NCBI GenBank assembly: GCA_001007975.1
Contig: CP011268.1
Span: 868,001-932,000 of the forward strand
Origin: a candidate division SR1 bacterium Aalborg_AAW-1
Lineage (GTDB): Bacteria; Patescibacteriota; Gracilibacteria; Absconditabacterales; Absconditicoccaceae
Direction of reading: 5' to 3'
Length of the DNA stretch: 64,000 bases
Position numbers and translations under genes: made by a program. Below, piece by piece: positions 43,492-54,063 of this stretch. The notes beneath the pieces were generated by a model. It searched no databases. It saw nothing but the letters and a program-made list of their open reading frames with translations, and was not told the origin of the DNA. Each line of letters starts with the position of its first letter. Position 1 is the stretch's first letter.

Positions 43492-44688
43492 ATGGATCAA
43501 AAAACAATAGCTATCATCTCTATTTATCCACCACAAGCTACTCTTCATGGTTCATGAGCTAGTGGTGTTTGATCGTATACAAAAAATCTCCTCACGAATA
43601 TGGATGAACATGAGAGAAAAAAAATAGTAGTATTGTGTGATTATGATACAGAACCTGCATCCTATACAGAAGATAGAATGATGATCGAACGTTGTCGACA
43701 GAGAAAGTGAATAGTACAATGGCTACAGCAGATTATAAGAGTATTGGAAAAATATCCTCATCTGACTACCATTCATATTCAGCATGAATTTAATATGTTT
43801 GGGAGCATACTCACGGTTCCTGTTTTTTTGATGTTATTACGAATATTGAGAAAATATAAGATTGTCGTAACGTATCATGGTGTAATAGATACCAGTAGTA
43901 TTGATAAAGAGTATGGGAAAATCAATAGCTTGCCTCGATATTTTCCTCCTTTTTTCTTAAAATTTGCGTTTTGGTTTTTCTATGCAGTGAGTAGTAAACA
44001 CATAGATACTGCTATCGTTCATGAAGAATATTTTAAGAAAGTTCTTATGAAGTATAGATATAGAGATGAACAAGTAAAAGTTATTGTCCATGGTGTAGAA
44101 GATCGTAATTTGTCTATCTCACAGCATGATGCGAGATCAAAACTTGGTATCGAGTCAGATAAGAAAGTGCTTTTATATTTCTGATTTCTTGCTTGATATA
44201 AAGGAGTTGATCTCTTACTGAATACATTTCAGACTATGGATTATAGTCAGTATCATCTTATCCTAGCAGGAGGTACTCCCAAAAGAACTCTTGCTGATCC
44301 CTTATTTCGTGCTCGATATGAATGAGTAGATACAAAGGCAAAGAATATGACATGAATCACAAGAATGTGATTTGTGCCAGATGAAGAGATAGAAACATTA
44401 TATGCGGCGGCAGATGTATTGGTCATACCATATCTTTATATGCTGGCTGCGAGTGGACCTATGGCACTAGCTATTACCTACAATTTACCCTTTATCGTGA
44501 GCGATGTGTTTTCACCAGTGATTGTAGAAGAGAGTATGAGATTTGAAAAAACACCACAATGATTGTCTAAGTGTATTACTCAGTTCTTTGAAAACCCTCA
44601 AAAGATACAGAATATTATCATCACTATGAGAAAAGAAAGATTATGGAAGGTGGTTAGTGAGAAGACAGCTTTATTGTATACAAAATAG
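43492..44688 (+). CDS. Glycosyltransferase, family 4-like (GT-B)
   Basis: A 398-residue GT-B protein. N-terminal: IAIISIYPPQ, a Gly-rich GSGASGVGSYTKNLL loop, and IVVTYHGVID. C-terminal: KKVLLYFGFLAGYKGVDLLL, ILAGGTPKR, and a donor-site helix around YAAADVLVIPYLYMLAASGP. The usual EPFGL-type glutamate region is replaced by this variant. Its 3' end has a decayed duplicate at 42297-42411. Next gene begins two bases after its TAG. Confidence 0.85.
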
Positions 44689-44690
44689 TA

Positions 44691-45839
44691 ATGAAGATAC
44701 TCTTATGTGTACCAGAATATCCTCCCCATCACGTCGGTTGATGATGACCTGTTTTTCATGCATTGGCGCAAGAATATACAAAACTCTGACATGAAGTTAT
44801 GGTGATCTATGGGTATTATCCTACGAAACACGGTTTTGAATCTCTCAAACAATATACAGAATATGGAATTCAGTTTGTACAAGTACCTCTTTTACCTACT
44901 CCTAGGTTTACTTCATTTCTCAAGACGGTATTACCAACTTGACCATGGAATCTCTCCAAACTCCGTAATATAATTCGTGATTTTCAGCCAGAAAAAGCTC
45001 ATTTGCATTGATATGGACTGATGTTTATCAATCAATTGGCAAAAATTATTGTTGATCAAAAAATTCCGTATATCTATACGCTTCATGGAGCTCCCGTCAG
45101 TGCCGATAAGAAATGATGAATAATTCAGAAAGTATATAATCTGTATAAACATACTTGGGGGAAATTTATCTTGGATCATGCTTCAGATATTACTGCTGTA
45201 TCGCAGTATACAATAGATAACTTCTCAGAATTTCATCCGTATAAGGATCGTATCAGAATAGTGCCTAATGGGATCTATCCAGAAGAGTTTGCAAAACAAA
45301 TAGACTACAATATCTATGATCAGTATAACGTACCAGAGTGATCAACGATTTATCTCTCGATATGACGTATAGAACGACGAAAGTGACACGATAAATTTAT
45401 TAAAATGATACCAAGTTTAGTAGAAAGTTGAGTAGATGTAAGATACTTCATCGCTGGACAAGATAATGGATATAAACAAGTGTTAGATAGTTTATCGCAA
45501 GAATTATGAGTTTCAGAGAGAATATATTATCTCGGATTCGTATCGTGAGATGATAAATTAAGTATGTTGCAGCATGCAGATTATGTCATATTCCCATCAG
45601 AAAAAGAAACATTCTGATTGGTAACGCTTGAAGCTATGGCATCATGAACTACACCAATAATTAATAATATCTGATGATTTGTAGATATTGTACAAGATTG
45701 AAAAAATGGGATAATAGTAAATTTCAGTAGAGTAGAGGAATATAGAGGACTTATATGAAAAAACATTAATAAAGATGTTATGAGATGAACAGTCCAATAC
45801 TATAATTGGAAAAAAATTGCAATTAATTATTTATGATAG
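44691..45839 (+). CDS. Glycosyltransferase, family 4 (GT-B)
   Basis: A 382-residue cytosolic GT4. It starts MKILLCVPEYPPHHVGGGGP, where three of the four glycines are TGA, and has IYTLHGAPVS, TAVSQYTIDN, RIRIVPNGIYPEEF, YLSIGRIERRKGHDKFI and the donor site FPSEKETFGLVTLEAMASG. These are diagnostic. Almost all conserved loop glycines use TGA. It ends TTA-TGA-TAG. Part of the polysaccharide operon; donor and acceptor unknown. Confidence 0.92.
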
Positions 45840-45853
45840 AATAATAAAAATTT

Positions 45854-46927
45854 ATGAAAAAAATATTATTACTTTCTCCATCAAACCCCTTTTATAAATG
45901 ATGAGTTTCTATATTTGTTAAAAATATAACACACTATATTTCTTCAAATTATGAAATTGATGTCGTATATCCAAATACATCTAATACTTTTTTACAAATA
46001 AATAAAAACACTAATTATATATGACTAAAAATATTGAATATACCTATATTAAATAATTTATTATTTATGTTAAGACTTTTGTTTCGAGTTGGAAAACAAA
46101 ACTATGACTTAATTATTGATAATACTTGATATTCATTTGTATTTTGAAAAAAATATAAAAAAGTTATTATAGCTCATTGAAGTCATTATGAAAATTTAAA
46201 AGCTAGAAAAATCAAATGAATATATAGTTTTTTTTGATGGGTTGCTATGTTTATTCTTACTATTTATCAAAAATATGGAATTATTTTTTCTTATAAGACT
46301 ATTGCTATCTCCAAAAAAGTAAAAAATGAATTGATAGAAAATTATAATATAAAAGATTCTGAAAAAATAAATATTATATCAAATTGAACTTTATATGAAT
46401 ATTGAGAAGATGAAATACATATTCTGCTTAAGAAAAGATTGTGAAATAGAGTATGTTTTATATCAACGGATCATAGTTGGAAATGAATATGAATTATAGA
46501 AAAATTAGCAGTTTCAAATCCAAGAATTGAGTTTATAATTTGTTGATATGATTATAAACCTAAACAAAAAAATGTTAATTATATCTGATTATTAAATGAG
46601 AACGAACTTAAAGATATTATGCTTCTTAGCGATGTTTTTCTTTTACCTTCGAAGTATGAGTGACAATCTTTAGCTATTTTAGATGCTATGGCATGTGGTC
46701 TTCCAATTATAACTTATAAAAAATCAGATCCTTCTATTTGAACTGATATTTGATACATTGTTAATTCTTTAGAATGGAAAGATTATGATTTTGTTATTAA
46801 AGAAATATTTAAAGATAAGCATAAAAGAGAAAAAATTTCTATTAATAACGCATTATTGATGAAAAAATATATATGGTTAAATCAATGAAATCAGTATTTA
46901 TCTTTAATTAAGGAAATTTTATGATAA
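45854..46927 (+). CDS. Glycosyltransferase, family 4-like (GT-B)
   Basis: A 357-residue protein, very AT-rich. The start MKKILLLSPSNPFYKGGVSI, VIIAHGSHYENLKAR, TIAISKKVKNELIENY, INIISNGTLYEYG, and the donor site LLPSKYEGQSLAILDAMACG give the GT4 pattern. Nearly every Gly is TGA. Stop TGA-TAA: the ATG of the next gene overlaps (ATGATAA). Base composition differs from the neighbours on the left, hinting at separate origin. Confidence 0.85.
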
Positions 46928-49554
46928 TATTTTTATTAATTTTAGTGATTCGAATAATTGTAATCAGTAATTGATTACGAATTTGATGAGATAGTGAAAT
47001 TGTTTTGACTTTTAAATCTAGTTTTCTAAATTACTTTTGGTGAGATAATTGATTATGATCCTTTTCTGGATCTGGACTTAGGTTGTTTTCAAGCGTTTTG
47101 GATTTTTTATTTTCTTTTGTTGATGATTACAGACTAAGAACAATATTGGTTTTGTTCTTATCATTAATAGTTTGATGATTAGGTATATATTACTTTTCTT
47201 TCAGGTTAATAAAAAAAAAAATGATTTCACTTGTTTTATCTATTTTTGTATTAACATCTTTTATATTCCGATGATCTATCGTAAGACAGACGTATTTTAT
47301 TGTATTAGTCTTTGTTTTAACTCCACGAATATTATATATAATTGATAATTTTTTAGAAAATGATAAGATAGACAAAACTAATATATTACTTTTGATATTT
47401 TTTTGATTTTTTGAATGAGTTATAGCCAATAACCCATGATTTTTAGCACCACAATTATTAATTATTATTTTATTTGTAATATTTAAATTTTTTATACAAT
47501 GAAAATGAAATATAAAAAGAATTATACTAGTGTTTTTGACATTGGGATGGTCTTTTGTTTGAGTGTTAATTAGTATGGTTGTATTCATGAAATTTAATTT
47601 TGCCATTACAGAAGATGAACGAAATAATAAAATTTTATTAGATTTCCCCTTAGCAAGACAATCCAAAGAAATGAATTTATCAAAAGCAATCAGATGATAT
47701 AATTTAGATATATTTGATAGTTATTGACGAATGAATGATCAAATTTATTATCCTTATAAAAATGTAAATATTTTATCTAGCAATTGGGGCTTAATATTAA
47801 CACTTCTACCTATTTTCTTTATAGTATTATGATTATTGTTTATTAAACCTAAAAAAGATTATTTATTTTGGTTGATAATATTTTTATTTTCTATTTGGGT
47901 TTATAAGTGAGCAGGATATCCTTGAGGTGGACGATTTGTTTTCTTATTAGAAAAATATCAATTTTTATGAATATTTCGTAATCCTCATCAAAAATTTGCT
48001 ATTGTTTATCTTATAAGTCTTGTCATTCTTTTATGAAAAACAATATTAGAATTGTGAAGATTGAATAAAAAAATATGATTTTTATTTGCTTTATCTTTAT
48101 GTTTATCTTCTATATATTTGTTTGGACCATTAATATCATTATGATATATACCTCAAGCAATGAATCCATTAGAGATTCCTAAAGAATATGAACAGATCGC
48201 TAATATTCTTAATCAAGATATTAAAACATACAGAATACTCAACTTGCCTTTTACAGAATCTACAATGATTAATACAGATTGGGGATATGAGGGATATAAT
48301 TTATTTGGTTTCTTATTGAAGAAAAAATCAATATGGAATAGAAATGACATTGCATTTTCTACTTATAATAATAAGTATATAGATTTGTTTGGTAAATCAA
48401 TAATTAATCAAAATGGGGAAATAATAATATGATCTTGATTTATGGATGATTTGTATGCCTTAAGGATTGATACTATTATTTTAGATAAAAATATTGATAA
48501 TTTTAATAGATTTCATGATAAGACAGATATCATTTGATATGATAATTATTTAAAATCACTTACTTGATTAACTTATTATACTGGGTTAGGAAGAATAGAT
48601 GTATATAAAGTTGCTTCTACATTAAATATACCAATTGTAGATTGAAATAATCTAAATATAGTTACTAAAATCAACCCTACCAAATACGAACTTGAACTCA
48701 CTCTCCCAGCATGATCGACTGGTCAGGAATTGAGTTTTCTCCAATCATATCATCCAGAATGGAAACTCTATCCAGGAAAGCCTATAGATATGACATCGTG
48801 TAAAGATAGTATAATATATACTGGTAGTGATACTACTCCACTAGTGACAGAATCTGTAGTCAGAGGAGATACTTTGTATAGAGTACAGAGAGGGGATACA
48901 CTGACAACTATTGCTGCACAGTATGATATACCCAGATCACAACTCATCTCAGATAACAAACTTGTAGGACCCAAATGGATATCGATAGGACAAGTCTTAC
49001 AAATTAAAAATGGAAAACGCATAGTTATGAGTGTAACTACAGGAAGTGTCGCTACTTGAGGACAAACGACCGAATGTATTCGTGATACGTATACTTTCTT
49101 CGAGTGAGAAGAACTCTCATACTTGTGGAAGAAACCAGTATTTGATACAACACATAAGGTAGTGAATGATTACGCGAATGGATGGACTATTGATTTGAAT
49201 AGCCCTGTCATTGCGAGCCAAGCGAAGCAATCCATAGATACTGGAGGAGATTCTTCGACTACGCTCGGAATGACGCAAGACTGAGAGATATATCTTCAGA
49301 AGTGACTTCGTGAATGATGGATTATAAAAAATGAAGATGATACTTATACGGTGTATCTCACACTCTATTTCCGTCCACAGTCTCGATTTTATCTTGGACT
49401 GGGAGTAAGTGGATTGACCTTGATGTGATTATTGTCATGGTTATTACGAGATTGGAAGAGAAAAAGAAATATCTCTTCAAGAGTTATAACAAAAGCATCT
49501 CAACGCTCACTGAAACAGAGAGTCACCACATTCATCGATGATATTACAGAGTAA
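46921..49554 (+). CDS. Large membrane protein with a LysM domain
   Basis: An 877-residue protein. Residues 1-420 have about ten hydrophobic helices with periplasmic loops, in the style of polytopic glycosyltransferases or polysaccharide assembly proteins. A soluble part follows, with one LysM domain at about 649-697 (TLYRVQRGDTLTTIAAQYD, then GPKWISIGQVLQIKNG), expected to bind peptidoglycan. At about 763-785 a palindromic repeat is translated in frame. A last helix (LGVSGLTLMGLLSWLL) and a basic tail end the protein. Starts 7 bases inside the preceding GT gene and overlaps the next by 17 bases. Confidence 0.75.
49207..49274. repeat. REP-like palindromic element inside a coding region
   Basis: GTCATTGCGAGCCAAGCGAA and, on the other side, TTCGACTACGCTCGGAATGAC form an imperfect inverted repeat of 68 bases. 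The arm GTCATTGCGAGCG resembles intergenic palindromes known from many bacteria. Here it starts exactly on a codon of the LysM membrane protein and keeps the frame open (VIASQAKQSIDTGGDSSTTL). GC content is clearly above its surroundings. Confidence 0.75.
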
Positions 49555-51307
49555 ATTTATTCATTATCTGACTGGTAACGTGCAACACATCCTTAAAAAA
49601 TATTATCATATCCTTGTCATCATCACTATCGCTTGTGTGATTGTTTTTCCACGAAGATCAGGATATGTGATGCTTCTGGATTTTTTTACTGTACCAGAAT
49701 ACTCTTGGGATTTTTTGGATCTGTATAGTGGACTAGCTTGGATTATTTTAGAGATCATCAAGATACTACTTGGAGGAATGGTGATGCAATATCTCGTCAT
49801 GATGTGATCGCTTATAGGATTATGACTGTGAGCATATTATTTGATCAAAGAAGTGAAAGCAGATATCATTCCTTGGGCTCATCGGTCAGGCATAATCTTT
49901 ATGATGATCAACCCATTTCTGTATGCTCGTATGGTAGAAGGTCAATACGGAGTGTATGGATGATATGCTCTCTTACTCTGGGCTTGTTATTTTCTCTATA
50001 GACGATATAAAAAATGAATGCTCTCTGACCTAGTGTGGTGGATGGTGTTGGCAGGATTGACTGTCTCTCTTTCGTATCATGCGTTGTTTTTTGTCTGATT
50101 AGCGAGTACACTCATCTTGATTTCGAACCATAGACGATGGAAGAATATCTTATATCGAAGTGGAAGTATGATAGCTATCTGTATTCTCAACTTCAATCGA
50201 ATAGGCGCAAGTATGCTCTGAAATAATTATGTTTCACAAGTTTTAAAACATGTTGATACAGGTCATATTACTTCTTTTCAGACACAACAGGGTAGTGAAG
50301 GACTACTGTACCATGTGTTATCTCTTCATGGATTCCGATGAGAAGGACAAGGAAGATTTATTACTCCCTTTAGTCTTAACCCATATTGGACGTACATCTT
50401 TGGATTATTGTTTCTGCTTATAGTATATGGATATTATCGTCCATGGAAGTCTGTATGAGACAAAACTCTTGCTATCTGGTTATGAAGTGTAGCGATCATT
50501 AGCTATATCCTTGCATTAGGTATTAGTGGTCCTTGATATATATGACAGTTGACGCAATGGTTATATGATCATATTCCTTATTATATTGGATTAAGAGAGC
50601 CACAGAAATGGTTATGAATGCTCATGATAATCTATGCTGTAGGATTAGCATTGTGATGACATAAACTATATAAGAGAGTTATAGCAGATGATCCATTTTT
50701 TACATGGCCATTACGTATCTTATTGATCCTATTACCTATGGTGTATACACCTACGATGTTGTTTGCCCTGAAAGGTCAGTTACAAGTATTTTCTTATCCA
50801 GAAGACTATGTTCAAGCGAAAGAATATATCTATAGTGTTACTTCACCAAAAGAGAGTTGTCAGTCAGAACAATGCTTTGATATTCTTGTCTTGCCTTGGC
50901 ATCAGTATATGAGCCTGTCTTTTACGAATAAAATCGCACCTAATCCTTGGGATCGATATTTTCAGTCGTATGATAATCGTTCTTTAAACATTCTTGTTGG
51001 AGATAATATGGAATTATCAGATATCTATACGCAGTCGTCTCGTCCTGCATCCAAGATTATAGAGCATTATGTGCATCCATCCCAGTGATTGCGAGCTTCA
51101 GGAAAAATTGATAAAGAAACTTCATGAGCATGGTGTGATGATGTGAATTGATTGGGTATATCAGGCATTCTCTTGATGAAAGAATTAGAACGACAGAGAG
51201 ATAAACACTATCTCGATGCTTTAGTTGCTCATGGTTATGCATCGTTAGATCATGAAACAAACACCACTTTCTTTTACCGTTTAGATTGTTGATGATTAGA
51301 AAATTAA
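49538..51307 (+). CDS. Polytopic membrane protein of the polysaccharide cluster
   Basis: A 589-residue protein with a dozen or so hydrophobic helices in residues 20-410 (IIKILLGGMVMQYLVMMGSL; WTYIFGLLFLLLIVYGYYRP) and a soluble C-terminal domain from about 425, containing CQSEQCFDILVLPWHQYMSL. The shape is that of GT-C-like membrane enzymes, but I see no secure motif. Conserved-looking Asn-Pro (MINPFLYARMVEGQYG) fits that group. Overlaps its neighbours by 17 and 16 bases, which implies translational coupling. Confidence 0.65.
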
Positions 51308-52557
51308 GAGAACGTTATGGAAATTATTATTTTGTTGTACTGATGGGAAGTGCAACGGTTATTTCTTGATGAATCAATTATCTGTATCATCCACTGATGG
51401 TTCGTTTCCTCACCGAGTCAGATTTTGCACTCTTTGAATCATTGATGAGTTTGTTGAATGTGGTTGGAGTTGTGTTTTCTGGATTTGCTCTCTATATTAC
51501 ACAACAGCTCAGTATTCATAAAGACGATAACTCCTACAGAGAATGACTCGTCTATAGATGGACTCGTCGATTAGCATACGGATCAGGTGCGATGATTATG
51601 GTCTTTGTACTTTGTTCTCCATGGATTGCATCGTATCTTCATTTAGATTCGATAGGCCCAGTGATACTGGTTGCTTTGAGTTTATTAGCAGGTGGAGTGG
51701 GGATTGTCTATGGCGCGTTATTACAATCTCAGCATCAGTTTGAGTATCTGAGTATCACTACAGTAGTATCTGCGATACTGAGAGTGTTTTTAGGAGTGGT
51801 ATTAGTCTACTATTGAGCTTGATTATATGGCGCTGTCATAGGAGTAGTACTCTCTGGTTTGATATCAGTAGCTATTAGCTTATGGATGACACAACACTTA
51901 CAACTGAAATCAACTAATGAACACTATGATGAGATCATTGATTCCTTGAAGACACATCGTTATCAAATTGTTTTATTTTGTATGGCGATGTTTGCTATAT
52001 TAGGTATTACAAATCTGGATATTATGATGATACAACATCATTTTAAGGATCAGTCCGCGACGTATATTGCACTCAGTGTAGTTGCTAAGTTCCTTGTTTT
52101 CTTAGGTACAGCATTAGAGTCTGTCTACTATCCACAGTTGAGTAGTCAACCCCTTACAAAGATAACTATTGTTCCATTTCGTAATTACATGATCTTACAG
52201 TTATTCCTGATAGGATGCGCAATAGTCTGATCGTGATTAGTATGATCATATATTCTTGAACTCTTTAAACCGTGACTGGGTCAGGAAATATTCCTTTTTG
52301 AACGTTTATTAGTGATTTTTGGAATGGTGTTACTCTACACGACTCTCTTGAAACTCTTTGTTGCCTGGAAAAAAATAACGTTAGTATGGATAAGTATAGT
52401 GTTGATCACATGATTGCTTATTGTATTACAGTTTTGGTGAGGAAGATCAGTAGATGATTTTGTGATGCTCTTTATGATATGAATGATTATAACCCTTGTT
52501 GTGATGTGAGTAAGTATTTTATCTTTAGTCTATAGAACCTATGAAAGATCACGTTAG
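51292..52557 (+). CDS. Polysaccharide flippase-like protein (Wzx/MATE superfamily)
   Basis: A 421-residue protein with about twelve membrane helices. The opening (YYFVVLMGSATVISGGINYL, FLTESDFALFESLMSLLNVV) and the repeated LGITNLDIMMIQHHF segment match O-antigen/teichoic acid type flippases. It should move the lipid-linked product of the preceding glycosyltransferases outward. Overlaps both flanking genes by 16-17 bases. A second flippase-like gene lies at 2491. Confidence 0.85.
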
Positions 52558-53092
52558 TACGATTGTAACAATGATCTCACGAAAAACTCTCTGATATCGA
52601 TGAGGAATAATAGCATGTGTCTATCTTCTCTTATGATATGTGGTTTTTGTGTGACGAGAACGTATGATTATACTCTGATGATATGAGTGGTTAATGATGT
52701 TGATAGCATGACGAGCAAGTTATTTTTTTGTTGTTCCATTGATCAATACTTCCATTTCAGAGTATAGAAAAAGTTATTATCTGACATTACCATCGTACCT
52801 GAAGGCATTGGCGGTGATACTTATGATAGTCATATTTATAAGGTTCCCTACTCGAGAATCAGCTTTGGTGATCAATACATTGATATTGTGGTGATTTATA
52901 TTTTTTGATAGTCGTTATTTTGCCCTTGGTGCGGCAGTGATGGTATGGATGATAATCTGACACCTCTTATTTGGTGATCAAGTTAGTGCTGATTATAGCG
53001 CTATTATGTTGTATTACTATCTAGTTTTGGCGGTAGTATTTGGTTTCGCTGATGATTATGTTGATAGACTTATCAAACACCATTCTCAATAA
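52541..53092 (+). CDS. Small membrane protein, end of polysaccharide operon
   Basis: A 183-residue protein with five or six membrane segments (GGIIACVYLLLGYVVFVG; SYLKALAVILMIVIFIRFP). Starts 17 bases inside the flippase gene, so it is probably co-translated with it. No family recognised. Confidence 0.6.
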
Positions 53093-53195
53093 ATAGAGAG
53101 ATGTAAAAAATCTCTTGCAATTGATATGAGGATTCTTATTATTAAGATGTTATAGCTAATGCTATTTTACTATTTTATATCACATTGTATTTTAC

Positions 53196-53954
53196 ATGAA
53201 AAGAAACAAATTACACAGAGTAACAGGTATTGTTGCTTTGGTTGCTGTTGGATTTGCTGCTATACCAGCATTGCTTGCTGCTTTTAGTCCTACTCCTATC
53301 GCTGGACAAAACTGTAGCGGTTACGGTTATTTCGCTGGATATGGTTATGGTTATAACTGTGTGAAAAGATCTACAGGTGGAGGATCATCATCTAGTTCTT
53401 CATCAAATACAGGAAGCACTGGTGGTAATTCAACAGGACTTATTCTTCCAGAATTGGAAAGTGCTTATGCTTGGGCTTTCGACAATTCTATTACTACGTT
53501 AGAATTTGATTCATCTAGACCATTTGATGTTCTTAACAGACAAGAACTTGCTAAGATTATGGTTAATTATGTGAAAAATGTAAATGGTGGTAAAGTTGCT
53601 GCTGAAGGACTTACTTGTGATCTTACTCAATATTCTGATTACTCACTTCTTAATGAAGAAATGAGAGGTTATGTAAAACAAGCTTGTGAAATGGGTATCA
53701 TGGGAAGACAAAATGATAGAGGAGGTATGATCCCTGCATTCAGACCATTTGATCCTGTAACAAGAGCTGAATTTGGTGCAGTATTGTCTAGAGTGATGTA
53801 TGGTGAAGCTAATAATACTCCTGACGTAGCTGGATGGTATAAAGGACATCTTACTGCATTGAACAATGCTGGTATCTTAACTAAGATTGATATGCCATAT
53901 GCTCAAGAAATTAGATCATGGGTATGGATTGCTCTTCAAAGAACTGATAAATAG
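53196..53954 (+). CDS. Secreted surface protein with S-layer homology-like domains
   Basis: A 252-residue protein with a basic N terminus and hydrophobic signal segment (GIVALVAVGFAAIPALLAAF), a Gly/Tyr-rich part (CSGYGYFAGYGYGYNC), a Ser/Gly linker and two SLH-like repeats (ESAYAWAFDNSITTLEF; FDPVTRAEFGAVLSRVM). It is probably exported and bound to the cell wall. All of its roughly 28 glycines use GGN codons and none uses TGA, unlike every neighbouring gene; this suggests strong expression and codon selection. Single gene with its own terminator. Confidence 0.82.
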   Translation: MKRNKLHRVTGIVALVAVGFAAIPALLAAFSPTPIAGQNCSGYGYFAGYGYGYNCVKRSTGGGSSSSSSSNTGSTGGNSTGLILPELESAYAWAFDNSITTLEFDSSRPFDVLNRQELAKIMVNYVKNVNGGKVAAEGLTCDLTQYSDYSLLNEEMRGYVKQACEMGIMGRQNDRGGMIPAFRPFDPVTRAEFGAVLSRVMYGEANNTPDVAGWYKGHLTALNNAGILTKIDMPYAQEIRSWVWIALQRTDK

Positions 53955-53974
53955 TTCTCACATCTACTATAAAG

Positions 53975-54005
53975 ATTCTTATACTTTGGTATAGGAATTT
54001 TTTTA
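53975..54005 (+). terminator. Intrinsic terminator of the SLH-like gene
   Basis: ATTCTTATAC and GTATAGGAAT pair over ten bases (one G-U) around TTTG, followed by seven or eight T, 20 bases past the stop. Confidence 0.85.
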
Positions 54006-54015
54006 TATAAAAAAA

Positions 54016-54052
54016 TAGTAATAAAAAATCTGACAGTAGGTGTGTCAGATTT
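54016..54052 (-). terminator. Intrinsic terminator of gyrA
   Basis: AAATCTGACA and TGTCAGATTT form a perfect ten-base stem around a seven-base loop. On the minus strand a T-run follows directly, 12 bases past the gyrA stop; a T-run on the plus side may make it work both ways. Confidence 0.8.
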
Positions 54053-54063
54053 CCTTTTTTATA

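Noticed and set aside
47190-47666. 158-residue minus-strand ORF inside the LysM membrane protein
   Set aside because: Asn/Ile/Lys-rich composition of an antisense shadow; the plus frame is a long membrane protein with coherent helices and overlaps its neighbours like the rest of the operon.
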